A stretch of 64,000 nt of DNA, from assembly GCA_003599235.1 (NCBI GenBank), contig QZJE01000014.1, positions 186,001 to 250,000 of the forward strand, in the 5' to 3' direction. Origin of the DNA: Actinomycetota bacterium (lineage in GTDB: Bacteria; Actinomycetota; Aquicultoria; SURF-47). The notes under the pieces are model-generated. The model did not search any database. It saw nothing but the letters and a program-made list of their open reading frames with translations, and was not told the DNA's origin. This document shows, piece after piece, positions 35,186 through 47,595 of the stretch; the first letter of the stretch is position 1, and the number at the start of each line of letters is the position of its first letter. Made by a program: the position numbers and the translations under genes.

Positions 35186-35971
35186 ATGGGGTTATTGAGG
35201 TCTCTTGTAGAAAAAAGGATGGGCTCCTCTTTCTTGGCTAAAAAAGACGGGGGGTCTGCTCAAATAGCTATTTATGACAGCCCAATAAGCCCTCCGCGGG
35301 TAGTGGGCTTGGCAGAGCAAGAAATCAGCCGCCTCATAGAAAAACTCGCCTCTAAAACCTATGATCTCTCAAAACAGCAAGGCGGCTCTATCCCATATAT
35401 CGTTATTAGAGAGGTTGTTGAAAACTTAATCCATGCTTACTTCAAACAAGCTGTTATTAGCATCCTTGATAGGGGAAATACAATAAAAATCTCCGACCAG
35501 GGCCCGGGAATAGAAAACAAAGAGTCTGCTTGCAGGCCTGGTTTTAGCACCGCTTCTGCCGAAATGAAGCAATTTATCAGAGGGGTGGGCTCCGGGCTGC
35601 CTGTTGCCAGCGAATTAATTGGTTTTTCGGGGGGCAATATTAAAATAGAGGACAACCTGTCTGGGGGAACCGTAATTACCCTTTCCCTAAAAGATGCCCC
35701 CGAGAACACTTCTTTAAAAAAAGACGCAGGCCCCGTAAGTCTAAGTTTGCGCCAAACCCAAGTGTTGTCTTTGGTCACAGAGGCGGGGGCTATCGGTCCC
35801 AGCGGTCTTTCTTCAGATCTTGGAATGTCCTTAAGCACGGCCCATAGAGAGCTGATTTGCCTTGAGGGCCTTGGGCTGGTAAAATCAGATTCGCAAGGAA
35901 AGCGCCAGGTAACCGCAGCAGGAATTGACTCCTTAAGCAATATTATCTCAAACAACAAAGGACGGCCTTGA
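35186..35971 (+). CDS. HATPase_c (SpoIIAB-like) ATPase with C-terminal winged-helix, upstream of dnaA
   Basis: [14 protein letters not shown]-box; ISDQGPGI G1; [15 protein letters not shown]2; C-terminal [55 protein letters not shown] before ATG 35186. Confidence 0.85.
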   Translation: MGLLRSLVEKRMGSSFLAKKDGGSAQIAIYDSPISPPRVVGLAEQEISRLIEKLASKTYDLSKQQGGSIPYIVIREVVENLIHAYFKQAVISILDRGNTIKISDQGPGIENKESACRPGFSTASAEMKQFIRGVGSGLPVASELIGFSGGNIKIEDNLSGGTVITLSLKDAPENTSLKKDAGPVSLSLRQTQVLSLVTEAGAIGPSGLSSDLGMSLSTAHRELICLEGLGLVKSDSQGKRQVTAAGIDSLSNIISNNKGRP

Positions 35972-37299
35972 CTACAAAGCAGCTAGAATTGGTCTGGAAC
36001 GAAACATTAAAAATAATAAAAAGCCAGCTTAACACGCCAACTTTTAAGACATGGTTCAAAAATGTTTATCCTAATCACCTAGGAGACAGTCGCCTGGTGG
36101 TTGGTGTTCCAAGTGATTTTGCAAAAGAATGGCTGGAAAACAGGTATGCCCCCATGCTTACCGCCGCCCTCCAAGAGGTTGCCGGTGTTCCTATGGATGT
36201 TGAGTTTGAAGTCAATGGCGCCCCCGAACACCAAGAAGAAGAGCCCCCCAATCAAGAACCGTTCCGCAGAAAGGTTGTCCGTTTAAGCCCAAAATACACT
36301 TTTGATTCTTTTGTAATTGGTTCCTCTAACCGCTTTGCCCACGCAGCCGCTTTAGCGGTAGCAGAGCGCCCCTATGAGGCCTATAATCCGTTGTTTGTTT
36401 ATGGCGGGGTGGGGCTTGGTAAAACACACCTTCTTCAAGCAATTGCCCACTATGTATCAACCAACCACTCAGATTATAAGGTTAAATATGTTTCCACCGA
36501 GCAGTTCACCAATGATTTTATCAACTCAATTAGAGACAAGGGCAAGATTGCCGGCTTTCAAAGCAGATATCGTAAAACCGACGTTTTATTAATTGATGAT
36601 ATTCAGTTTTTAGAGGGAAAGGAGCGCACCCAAGAAGAGTTTTTTCATACTTTTAATACCCTTTACGAGGCAAATAAACAGGTGGTTATTTCAAGTGACC
36701 GCCCCCCCCGAGACATTTCCACCCTTGAGGAGCGTCTGCGTTCTCGTTTTGAGTCCGGCCTAATAACCGACATACAGCCGCCGGACCTGGAAACCAGAAT
36801 TGCTATCCTAAGAAAAAAGGCAGCCGGTGATAACCTTTCTGTGCCGGGAGAGGTTTTAGAATATATTGCCTCGCGCATCCAGTCAAATATCCGGGAGCTA
36901 GAGGGGGCGCTGGTAAGGGTGATAGCTTTTTCTTCTCTTACTTCAAGCCCTATTTGCTTAGAGCTTTCACAAAATGTCTTAAAGGATATTTTTCCAGAAC
37001 AAAGCCGCCCCATAGGCATTAGAAATATACAAAAAGAAGTCTGCCGCTATTATAGTGTGTCAATGGTTGATTTAACTGGAAACAAGCGCTCTCAGGCAAT
37101 TGTTTTTCCAAGGCAGGTTGCTATGTACCTAACCAGGGAATTAACCGACCTCTCTCTTCCAAGGATTGGTAAAGAGTTTGGTGGGCGCGATCACACAACC
37201 GTTATGCATGCAAACACTAAAATCGAGGGCCTTATTAACAAACACAGAGAAATATATAATCAAGTGCAAGACCTAACAAATCGCATTAAGCGTGGGTAA
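35968..37299 (+). CDS. dnaA: Chromosomal replication initiator DnaA
   Basis: [63 protein letters not shown] start. Confidence 0.98.
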   Translation: MTTKQLELVWNETLKIIKSQLNTPTFKTWFKNVYPNHLGDSRLVVGVPSDFAKEWLENRYAPMLTAALQEVAGVPMDVEFEVNGAPEHQEEEPPNQEPFRRKVVRLSPKYTFDSFVIGSSNRFAHAAALAVAERPYEAYNPLFVYGGVGLGKTHLLQAIAHYVSTNHSDYKVKYVSTEQFTNDFINSIRDKGKIAGFQSRYRKTDVLLIDDIQFLEGKERTQEEFFHTFNTLYEANKQVVISSDRPPRDISTLEERLRSRFESGLITDIQPPDLETRIAILRKKAAGDNLSVPGEVLEYIASRIQSNIRELEGALVRVIAFSSLTSSPICLELSQNVLKDIFPEQSRPIGIRNIQKEVCRYYSVSMVDLTGNKRSQAIVFPRQVAMYLTRELTDLSLPRIGKEFGGRDHTTVMHANTKIEGLINKHREIYNQVQDLTNRIKRG

Positions 37300-37302
37300 G
37301 CC

Positions 37303-37474
37303 TGTTGATAACTTGTCCTTGGGGTGTTTGGTTTTATTGGTTCCACAGAAAAAAGGGGTGCTGTGGAAAAAAATAAGCCTTTTAAAGATGTTTTTCAACA
37401 ATATTTATTATTGTGTGTAGTGGGTTGTTGATGGTTATCAACATTAACAACAGCCCCTATTAGTACTATTATTA
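37303..37474. other. oriC sub-region 2: DnaA boxes + GC cluster + DnaA-trio-like repeats
   Basis: TGTTGATAA (37303-37311), TGTGGAAAA (37362-37370), TTATCAACA (37435-37443), GC cluster (37451-37457), CTA-TTA-GTA-CTA-TTA-TTA (37457-37474). Confidence 0.72.
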
Positions 37475-37502
37475 TTTATAAATTCTTAATCATGGAGGTT
37501 TA

Positions 37503-38588
37503 GTGAAAGCATTAATTGAACAAAGTATCTTTGCAGAAAGATTACAGATTGTACAAAAAGCAGTTTCTAACAGAACAACACTTCCTATATTAAGCGGCAT
37601 ATATGTAGAAGCCATATCTGACAACCTAACGCTTTATGCAACAGACCTGGAAATTGCTATTAAAACCTCCGCAAAAGCTCAAATAAAAAAAGAGGGGCAA
37701 ATTGTTCTCCCCGCCAAACTAATTACAGAGATAGTGAAAAATCTTCCCGAGGCAAAGGTAGAGCTGGTTTCAAACGAGAACGAAAACACCCTTCAAATAA
37801 AAAGCCAACAATCAACATTTAACCTAAACACCTTAGCCCCAGACGACTATCCCCACTTTCCCGACACCGAAGACACCGCCAGCTTTAAAATATTAAAAAA
37901 AGATTTTGATAAAGCAGTGCGGCAGGTTATTAATTCAGCCTCGAAAGACGAAAGCAGGCCCATTCTCACGGGGGCATTAATAAACATTGAAAAAGAAAAA
38001 ATAAAAATTGTTGCCACCGACAGCTACAGGCTGGCCCTAAAAGAAATATCATCAAAGAACAGCAGCGCCACACAAGCCATTATTCCCCACAGGGCCCTTG
38101 ATGAGGCATCGAAGATAGAGTGCAAGGACATAAAGATAACACTAAGCCCAAACCAAGCCGTTTTTTATTTAAACGACACAACAATTGTCTCCCGCCTAAT
38201 AAACGGACAATATCCCAACTACAGCCAACTCTTTCCTCAAAAATTTGAAACCACCATTGTCTCAAACAAAGACGAGCTATTAAGCGCCGTAAAAAGGGTG
38301 TCAATCTTATCTCTTAATAACACCCCTTTAAAAATAAACACATCGTCCGGAAAGCTTAAAATAAGCGCCGAAACAGCTGATTACGGATCCGCCAACGAGG
38401 AAATAATGGCCACAACGAAGGGAAAGGACATAGAAATTGCGTTTAATGCCAAATACCTAATAGATGGGCTTTTGGGAATAGACGGAGAAAATGCCGTATT
38501 AGAGCTAGTTGATCCTCTCCAGCCAGGAATTTTAAAGTCTGACGAAAAAGGATTTAATTATTTATTAATGCCCATCAGGCTTTCTTAA
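37503..38588 (+). CDS. dnaN: DNA polymerase III subunit beta
   Basis: RTTLPILSGIYVEA; DSYRLALKE; C-terminal YLLMPIRLS; GTG start. Confidence 0.96.
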   Translation: MKALIEQSIFAERLQIVQKAVSNRTTLPILSGIYVEAISDNLTLYATDLEIAIKTSAKAQIKKEGQIVLPAKLITEIVKNLPEAKVELVSNENENTLQIKSQQSTFNLNTLAPDDYPHFPDTEDTASFKILKKDFDKAVRQVINSASKDESRPILTGALINIEKEKIKIVATDSYRLALKEISSKNSSATQAIIPHRALDEASKIECKDIKITLSPNQAVFYLNDTTIVSRLINGQYPNYSQLFPQKFETTIVSNKDELLSAVKRVSILSLNNTPLKINTSSGKLKISAETADYGSANEEIMATTKGKDIEIAFNAKYLIDGLLGIDGENAVLELVDPLQPGILKSDEKGFNYLLMPIRLS

Positions 38589-38592
38589 AAAG

Positions 38593-39639
38593 ATGTACCT
38601 TAAAGAAATAGAAATAATAAACTACCGCCTACACAACTCCCTAAAGATTGGGCCGCTGGCCCAGACCAACCTTCTTTTGGGAAACAATGGCCAAGGAAAA
38701 AGCTCAGCCCTGGAAGCCATCCACCTATTGTTTGGGGTAAGACGGGCTGCAAACGAAGAAATAATCAGCTTTGGTCAGGAACAGGCCGTGGTAAGGGGCA
38801 GGCTCTTACTTGATAACCAAGACAGAGAAATAAGCGTTTGTGTATACAAGAACAAAACAAAAACAATTAAAGTCGACAAAAAAGAGGCCAAAAAAACACC
38901 CGAGAAACTAAAAACAGTTCTTTTTAATCCCGACGACACCCAAGCACTTAAGCAAGGCCCCGGCCGCCGCAGAGAACTAATAGATGAAATAATGGGACAA
39001 ATAGATCACAAGCACACCTATTGGTTAAATCAGTATAATGCCAACCTAAGACAGAGAAACGCTCTATTAAAAAGCCCAAATGCCAGCCACCAATCCCTGG
39101 AGGCCTTTAGCCAAAAGCTGGTTGAGGCCGCAGAAAAAGTAATAAACGGAAGGCTCGTGGCCATAAAAGAAGCCACCCCTCTTTATAATAAATATCATCA
39201 AAAGATATCCGGTAACAATAAAAGGGCGGAACTAAAATATCAAACCTCCCTTGACACTAAAGACATAAAGGGCTCCCTTGTTTTAAGGTTGAAAGAAACA
39301 AGGCAGGAGGAGGCGGCCAGGAGACAAACCCTAGCTGGACCCCACCTAGACGACATTATTTTTTTTGAAGAAGGTATAAACATTAAAAAGTTCGGCTCCC
39401 AGGGAGAAAAGAAAACGGCCGCCCTGTCGATCAGGCTGGCCCAATACGAGCTTATTAAAAAAAAGCTTGGAGCCCACCCGGTTGTTTTGCTCGACGATTT
39501 AGTCTCAGAGCTGGATGCCGGCCGCCGGGCCAGGCTTTTAGGCGCCCCAAGAGGAGCGGGGCAAGTAATCATTAGCTCTACCGATGAAGAAATAACAGCA
39601 GAAGAGGGGGACGGTAAGGTTGCGATTCACCGGCTCTAA
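38593..39639 (+). CDS. recF: DNA replication/repair protein RecF
   Basis: NLLLGNNGQGKSSALEAIHLL; FGSQGEKKTAALSIRLAQ; VVLLDDLVSELDAGRR. Confidence 0.94.
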   Translation: MYLKEIEIINYRLHNSLKIGPLAQTNLLLGNNGQGKSSALEAIHLLFGVRRAANEEIISFGQEQAVVRGRLLLDNQDREISVCVYKNKTKTIKVDKKEAKKTPEKLKTVLFNPDDTQALKQGPGRRRELIDEIMGQIDHKHTYWLNQYNANLRQRNALLKSPNASHQSLEAFSQKLVEAAEKVINGRLVAIKEATPLYNKYHQKISGNNKRAELKYQTSLDTKDIKGSLVLRLKETRQEEAARRQTLAGPHLDDIIFFEEGINIKKFGSQGEKKTAALSIRLAQYELIKKKLGAHPVVLLDDLVSELDAGRRARLLGAPRGAGQVIISSTDEEITAEEGDGKVAIHRL

Positions 39640-39940
39640 GAGAAGAGTACGCAGAGAACCAGAGAAGCTCGAAGAGATATTAACAACAACACTAAAAAGG
39701 CTTAAGATTGCCCAAAGAATAGACGAAAACAAGGCTGTTCTGGCCTGGCCCGAGGTGGTGGGCAAAAAAATTGCCCAAAATGCAACAGCGGAAAAAATTA
39801 AAGAAGGGACTCTCTTTATTAAAACCAGCAGCGCCGCCTGGTCTTGCGAACTTTCTTGCATGCGCGCCCAGCTAATAGATAAACTCAACGCCCACTTAGA
39901 AGAAGAAATAGTAAAAGGAATAAGGTTTCGTCAAAAATAA
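39620..39940 (+). CDS. dciA: DciA/DUF721-family protein
   Basis: AVLAWPEVVGKKIAQNATAEKIKEGTLFIKTSSAAWSCELSCMRAQLIDKLN. Confidence 0.85.
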   Translation: MRFTGSKRRVRREPEKLEEILTTTLKRLKIAQRIDENKAVLAWPEVVGKKIAQNATAEKIKEGTLFIKTSSAAWSCELSCMRAQLIDKLNAHLEEEIVKGIRFRQK

Positions 39941-40028
39941 TTTGGCCAACTACTTGCAAGGCAGCCAAACAGATGAAAAAATAAACCATTAATGATATAA
40001 TTTTTTAGTAGTTTCGACCTGCATTTAG

Positions 40029-41963
<1,935 letters not shown>

Positions 41964-41967
41964 GAAG

Positions 41968-41987
41968 GGGCGTATTGCAATACGCCC
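41968..41987. repeat. 20-bp perfect palindrome GGGCGTATTGCAATACGCCC between gyrB and gyrA
   Basis: Both arms identical by reverse complement. Confidence 0.9.
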
Positions 41988-42004
41988 GTACGCAGAGAGG
42001 ATAA

Positions 42005-44452
42005 ATGCCAGAGGTAGTTAACGAAAGGATTGAGCCTAGAGACATAGAAGAAGAAATGCGCAGCTCCTACATCGATTATGCTATGAGCGTAATTGTGGGA
42101 AGAGCTTTGCCGGATGTTCGCGATGGCCTAAAGCCGGTCCACCGCCGCATCCTATACGGTATGTTTGATATGGGCATGACCCCGGGCCGGCCATATAAGA
42201 AATGTGCCCGTATCGTCGGCGAAGTTCTAGGTAAATATCACCCACACGGCGACACAGCTGTCTACGACGCGCTGGTTAGAATGGCTCAAGATTTCTCGGT
42301 CCGCTATCAACTTATTGATGGTCACGGTAACTTTGGCTCGGTTGATGGCGACTCCCCGGCGGCCATGCGTTATACCGAAGCCAGGTTGGCTAAAGTAGCC
42401 ATGGAGCTGCTTCGAGATATTGAAAAAGAAACGGTTAATTTTGTTCCCAACTTTGATGAAAGCTTAAAAGAGCCGGCTGTTTTGCCGGCCAGAATTCCTA
42501 ATCTTCTGGTCAACGGTTCCTCGGGAATTGCTGTAGGCATGGCTACCAATATTCCGCCGCACAACTTAGGCGAAGTAATCGATGGAACAGTAGCCTACAT
42601 CGATAACCCTGAAATTACCCCCAAAGAACTAAATAAACACATCAAGGGGCCGGATTTTCCTACCGGCGCCACTATCATGGGCCGTACCGGCATCAAAAAC
42701 GCTTATGAAACCGGACGGGGCTCTATTCGGGTGCGCGGCAAGACCCACGTAGAAGAAATGAAAGGTGGCAAGAACCGCATTATCATAACGGAATTGCCCT
42801 ATCAGGTAAATAAAGCCCGCTTAGCTGAAAAAATCGCCGAGCTGGTTAGAGACAAACACATAACCGAGATAGCAGACTTGCGCGACGAGTCTGACAGAAG
42901 CGGCATGCGTTTAGTTGTTGAGCTCAAGCGTGAAGCTGTGCCCCAAGTGGCCCTGAACAAGCTTTATAAGCACACCCAGCTTCAAGACAATTTTGGTGTA
43001 ATCATGTTGGCTCTGGTGGATGGTGTGCCCAGGGTTATGAATCTGGCTCAAGTCATTGGTCACTATGTCAATCATCAGAAAGACGTGGTAATCAGACGTA
43101 CTAAGTTCGAGCTTGATAAGGCTGAAAAAAGAGCTCACATTTTAGAAGGCTTGCTGATTGCTCTGGACAACATAGATGAGGTTATCAAAATAATTCGTGG
43201 CTCCAAGACAGTTGATGAAGCCAAGTCTGGCTTAATGAGTAAATTTAAGCTAAGTGACGTCCAAGCTCAAGCGATACTAGACATGAGGCTACAGAAGCTA
43301 ACCGGCCTGGAGCGTCAAAAAGTAGCTGATGAGTTTGCCGAGCTTCAAAAAACCATCAAATATCTAAAAAGCTTGCTGGCCAGCGAAGAAAAAATAATGG
43401 AAGTTATTAAAACAGAACTGTTAGAGATTAAGGAAAAATATGCCGATAAACGCCGCAGCGAAATAACGGCTGCCGCCGAAGACATAGACATTGAAGACTT
43501 GATAGCTGACGAAGAGATGGTAGTTACTTTAACACACTCCGGCTACATCAAAAGATTGCCGCTTGCCACTTACCGCATGCAAAAGCGCGGCGGTCGCGGA
43601 GTGGCTGGCCTTAACCTAAAAGACGGAGATTTTGTGGAGCATCTTTTTGTAGCCTCTACGCTGGACAACGTCTTGTTTTTCTCTAACCGCGGCAAAGTGT
43701 ATCGCCTTAAAGTATACGAAATTCCGGTTGGCAGCCGTCAGGCCAGAGGGCAAAATGTCATCAATCTCCTGCCCTTCCAGGCAGGGGAGAAAATTGCTGC
43801 CCTGCTTTCGATTAAAGACTTTGATCAGGCCCCCTATTTGATTATGGGCACCAAAAATGGCCTGGTTAAAAAGACGGCTTTGGCCGAATACAACACTTCC
43901 CGAAAAGACGGAATTTTAGCCATCGGCATGCGTCCTGGCGACGAGCTTATCGCTGTAAAGCTTACCGATGAATCTTCTGAGATAATACTAGCCAGCCAAA
44001 CCGGACAGGCCATTAGGTTTAAACAAAGCGATGTCCGCCCGATGGGACGAACCGCTATGGGAGTTAAAGGAATTAATCTAAAACCCAAAGACCTGGTCTT
44101 GGGAATGGACGTTGTTATGGCCGGCACCCAGCTTTTTGTTATAACCGAGAAAGGCTACGGCAAACGCACCCCTACTGACAAATATCCTCTGCAAAAACGC
44201 GGCGGACAGGGAGTAAAAACTATCAAGCTTACCGACGGGAAAGGACTTCTGTCAGCTGTTAGGCTGGTTGACGACAGCCAAGAACTGATGATTATTTCCG
44301 AAGAAGGAGTGGTTATCAGGGTCAATGTCAAAGACGTCTCTATCCAGGGACGAAGCACTCAAGGCGTCAGGGTGATGAACCTTAAAGGCAAAGACAAGGT
44401 CAGCACTTTGGCCCGGATAATAACCTCAAACAAAGAAGACGAAGCCGAGTAA
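42005..44452 (+). CDS. gyrA: DNA gyrase subunit A
   Basis: [61 protein letters not shown]. Confidence 0.98.
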   Translation: MPEVVNERIEPRDIEEEMRSSYIDYAMSVIVGRALPDVRDGLKPVHRRILYGMFDMGMTPGRPYKKCARIVGEVLGKYHPHGDTAVYDALVRMAQDFSVRYQLIDGHGNFGSVDGDSPAAMRYTEARLAKVAMELLRDIEKETVNFVPNFDESLKEPAVLPARIPNLLVNGSSGIAVGMATNIPPHNLGEVIDGTVAYIDNPEITPKELNKHIKGPDFPTGATIMGRTGIKNAYETGRGSIRVRGKTHVEEMKGGKNRIIITELPYQVNKARLAEKIAELVRDKHITEIADLRDESDRSGMRLVVELKREAVPQVALNKLYKHTQLQDNFGVIMLALVDGVPRVMNLAQVIGHYVNHQKDVVIRRTKFELDKAEKRAHILEGLLIALDNIDEVIKIIRGSKTVDEAKSGLMSKFKLSDVQAQAILDMRLQKLTGLERQKVADEFAELQKTIKYLKSLLASEEKIMEVIKTELLEIKEKYADKRRSEITAAAEDIDIEDLIADEEMVVTLTHSGYIKRLPLATYRMQKRGGRGVAGLNLKDGDFVEHLFVASTLDNVLFFSNRGKVYRLKVYEIPVGSRQARGQNVINLLPFQAGEKIAALLSIKDFDQAPYLIMGTKNGLVKKTALAEYNTSRKDGILAIGMRPGDELIAVKLTDESSEIILASQTGQAIRFKQSDVRPMGRTAMGVKGINLKPKDLVLGMDVVMAGTQLFVITEKGYGKRTPTDKYPLQKRGGQGVKTIKLTDGKGLLSAVRLVDDSQELMIISEEGVVIRVNVKDVSIQGRSTQGVRVMNLKGKDKVSTLARIITSNKEDEAE

Positions 44453-44481
44453 AAAGCTTAGTTTTTGTGTATAAATAACAT

Positions 44482-44904
44482 ATGAGGAACTTTGAGGTTT
44501 TAGCCCACACTGCCGATATTGGGATTGTGGCTTGCGGCAGGAACGTGCCGGATGTTTTTGTAAATGCCGCCAAGGGCATGTTTTCCCTAATGACCAACTT
44601 AAACAATGTAAATGTTCTTTTTAAGCGCCGCCTTTGCATAAAAAGTATTTCTCAAAAAGATTTGTTGGTCGATTGGCTAAACGAGCTTCTATTTTACTTT
44701 GAAACTGATCAAACAGTATTTAAAGATTTTATTATCAACCAATATAATCCGGAAAACTTTTCTTTAAACGCAACGGCTTTGGGGGAGAACCTGGATTTAT
44801 CCAGACACCCAATTAAAATCCAAATCAAGGCCTGTACTTATCACAAGCTGGAATTAGTTGAGGGCGGACAAAAAGCTCAAGCTAAAGTCTATTTCGATGT
44901 CTAG
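44482..44904 (+). CDS. Archease
   Basis: FEVLAHTADIGIVACG...DLLVDWLNELLFYFET...IKACTYHKLEL. Confidence 0.9.
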   Translation: MRNFEVLAHTADIGIVACGRNVPDVFVNAAKGMFSLMTNLNNVNVLFKRRLCIKSISQKDLLVDWLNELLFYFETDQTVFKDFIINQYNPENFSLNATALGENLDLSRHPIKIQIKACTYHKLELVEGGQKAQAKVYFDV

Positions 44905-44909
44905 ATAAT

Positions 44910-46361
44910 ATGAGTGATTTTGGTCTAGAAAAAATAAATGAATATATTTACCGAATCCCCAGAGGGTATCGCGCAGATATGATTGTTCCGGGGTTTATTT
45001 ATGCCGACGAGGCCTTAGCCCAAAGAGCAGCTCAGGAAGGTGTTTTAGAGCAAGTGGTAAATGTGGCTACTTTGCCGGGGATTATCAGGGGGTCTTTTGC
45101 CATGCCCGACATTCACCTAGGCTACGGATTTGCGGTTGGGGGAGTAGCGGCCTTTGATGTCAAGAACGGCATAGTTTCGCCCGGCGGTGTGGGTTTTGAC
45201 ATAAATTGCGGGGTGCGTTTATTAAAAACCAATCTGGTTGCAGCCGAAATTTCTGCTTCTATGCGCCAGAAACTGATGCACGAGCTTTCAAGAAACATCT
45301 CCTATGGAATTGGCGGTCATGGTAAAGTCAGGCTAAGCCAGCTACAGCTAGAAGAAGTGCTCTATCGAGGAGTGCCTTGGGCGGTCAGCCACGGTTATGG
45401 TTTAGACGATGATATTGAGTATTGCGAACAAAACGGCCGCCTTGATACGGCGGAGCCTAACAAGGTTAGCGAACGTGCTTTTCAAAGAGGGGCCAACCAG
45501 CTAGGGACGCTAGGCTCGGGAAATCATTTTTTAGAAGTCCAAGAATTAACTCAGATTTTAGACAATAATGCTGCCAGCATTTTCGGCTTATTTGAGGGGC
45601 AATTGCTGGTGATGATACATAGCGGCTCCAGAGGATTTGGCCACCAGGTATGCACGGATTATCTGAAAGTGATGGCAGGGGCTACGGCGAAATACGGCCT
45701 AAGCCCTATTGACCGGCAACTGGCTTATGCTCCCCTGGGCACCGACGAGGCTTCGGATTACCTTAAGGCGATGGCTTGCGCCATGAATTATGCCTGGGTT
45801 AACAGGCACATGATGGCTCACTTTACCAGGGAGTCCTTTGAGTTTATTTTCAAAAAAAGCGCTGAAGCCTTAGGAATGGACTTACTCTATGACGTGGCCC
45901 ACAATAGTGCTAAATTGGAGACACATCAGCTGGATGGCGAAACCAAAAAAGCGGTTGTCCATCGCAAAGGAGCCACTAGAGCTTTTGCCCCCAATCATCC
46001 GGAGATACCACAGGCCTATCAGGGCACGGGCCAACCGGTTTTTGTGCCCGGAGACATGGGGAGGGCTTCCTATATTTTAAGCGGAACCAAAGAAGCCATG
46101 AAACAAACTTTTGGCAGTACTTGTCATGGCGCCGGACGCGTGTTAAGCCGTAGCCGGGCCAAGAAACAAATAAGCGGAAACGAGCTTAAGCAAGACCTAT
46201 TGGCCAGGGGAATCATTGTCATTACCAGCCACGTTCCCTCATTAGCCGAGGAGGCTCCTGAAGCCTATAAAGACGTTAACGAAGTAGTGGAGATTTGTGA
46301 TGGGGCAAAAATATCAAAGAAAGTAGCCAAACTAAGGCCTTTGGGCGTGCTCAAGGGATAA
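44910..46361 (+). CDS. rtcB: RNA-splicing ligase RtcB
   Basis: MPDIHLGYGFAVGGVAAFD; GGVGFDINCGVRLL; GTLGSGNHFLEVQ; HGAGRVLSRSRA. Confidence 0.96.
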   Translation: MSDFGLEKINEYIYRIPRGYRADMIVPGFIYADEALAQRAAQEGVLEQVVNVATLPGIIRGSFAMPDIHLGYGFAVGGVAAFDVKNGIVSPGGVGFDINCGVRLLKTNLVAAEISASMRQKLMHELSRNISYGIGGHGKVRLSQLQLEEVLYRGVPWAVSHGYGLDDDIEYCEQNGRLDTAEPNKVSERAFQRGANQLGTLGSGNHFLEVQELTQILDNNAASIFGLFEGQLLVMIHSGSRGFGHQVCTDYLKVMAGATAKYGLSPIDRQLAYAPLGTDEASDYLKAMACAMNYAWVNRHMMAHFTRESFEFIFKKSAEALGMDLLYDVAHNSAKLETHQLDGETKKAVVHRKGATRAFAPNHPEIPQAYQGTGQPVFVPGDMGRASYILSGTKEAMKQTFGSTCHGAGRVLSRSRAKKQISGNELKQDLLARGIIVITSHVPSLAEEAPEAYKDVNEVVEICDGAKISKKVAKLRPLGVLKG

Positions 46362-46372
46362 AGGGGGCCATC

Positions 46373-46771
46373 ATGCTGCGCAAAATAAGCATTAAAACAA
46401 AACGGAAAAATGAATTTGTATCCATAACCGACCAAGTAAACCAAGCTATAAAAGACAGTGGCTTATCTGATGGCCTGGCCCACATATATTGCCCTCACAC
46501 CACAGCCGGTATTACCATTAATGAAAACTATGATCCTAGTGTCGTCGGCGATATTATCAGCCACCTGGGCAAACTTGTTCCCGAAAACGCTGGCTACAGA
46601 CACAGCGAGGGCAATTCCGATGGCCATATCAAAAGTTCACTGATAGGCAGTTCGGTTACGGTTATAATAGATGACACAGCGCTGCTATTAGGCCAGTGGC
46701 AAGGAATATTCTTCTGTGAGTTCGACGGCCCAAGAAACCGCAGCGTATGGATTAAACTGGTAAAAGATTAA
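46373..46771 (+). CDS. YjbQ-family (UPF0047) protein
   Basis: AHIYCPHTTAGITINENYDPSV; GNSDGHIKSSLIGSSVTV; WQGIFFCEFDGPRNR. Confidence 0.92.
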   Translation: MLRKISIKTKRKNEFVSITDQVNQAIKDSGLSDGLAHIYCPHTTAGITINENYDPSVVGDIISHLGKLVPENAGYRHSEGNSDGHIKSSLIGSSVTVIIDDTALLLGQWQGIFFCEFDGPRNRSVWIKLVKD

Positions 46772-46784
46772 AAAGCTAAAAAGA

Positions 46785-47585
46785 ATGGAACCAGGGAAAG
46801 TAGCCAAAGCAGATTATACCAATTATCAAGAATCGGTTTATCGGTGTCTTGATGAGATTAAGGCCGCTGGCGTGCTGGCCAAGCAGAAACGCATTATCAT
46901 CAAGCCCAATCTGGTATCTAATAATCCACCGCCCACCACCACCGACGTCGGCCTGGTCGAAGCCATAGTGCGTTATTGCCAAGAGCACAGTCAAGCCGAG
47001 CTAATAGTAACTGAAGGCTCGGGGAATTGCTCTACAGACAAGGCCTTTGAGGGGCTTGGCTATTATGAGCGCCTTAAGCCCTTAGGCATCCTGCCTATTG
47101 ATTTAGACACCGCCGAAATCGTTAAGCTCAAAAATCCCCATATGCCCCTGTATAAGGAGATATATTTGCCCAAATTCTTGCTTGATGGGTTTTTGATTTC
47201 TGCTCCCGCACTAAAAGAACACGGAATGACCACCGTTACCTTAGGAATTAAAAATATGGTAGGCATTCTGCCAGCCAGCAAATATTGTGGCCTTTGGCTT
47301 TTTAGAAAATCCATGGTTCACCGCTATAATGTCCATCAAGCAACCGCCGACATTTGCTTTTATCGCCCCATTGATTTAACCATTATTGATGGAGCCATGG
47401 GTCAGCTAAGAAGCCATCTTTTTGTAAGCGGCAAGCCGGCAAATCCTTTCAAAAAAACCATCATCGCCAGCTTTGACCCCTTAGCAGCCGACTACGAAGG
47501 AGCAAGAGTGCTTGGGGCAGACCCCCTTAAGGTAAAACACCTGCGCTGCTACGCAAGCAATTTGAAGAACGGGCGATTGTGCTAA
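46785..47585 (+). CDS. DUF362 protein
   Basis: IIIKPNLVSNNPPPTTTDVGLVEAIV; ALKEHGMTTVTLGIKNMVG. Confidence 0.85.
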   Translation: MEPGKVAKADYTNYQESVYRCLDEIKAAGVLAKQKRIIIKPNLVSNNPPPTTTDVGLVEAIVRYCQEHSQAELIVTEGSGNCSTDKAFEGLGYYERLKPLGILPIDLDTAEIVKLKNPHMPLYKEIYLPKFLLDGFLISAPALKEHGMTTVTLGIKNMVGILPASKYCGLWLFRKSMVHRYNVHQATADICFYRPIDLTIIDGAMGQLRSHLFVSGKPANPFKKTIIASFDPLAADYEGARVLGADPLKVKHLRCYASNLKNGRLC

Positions 47586-47595
47586 AATTATACAA

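Noticed and set aside
34992-35186. 64-aa ORF over the oriC DnaA-box cluster
   Set aside because: Spans DnaA boxes, no RBS-supported start, no recognisable family
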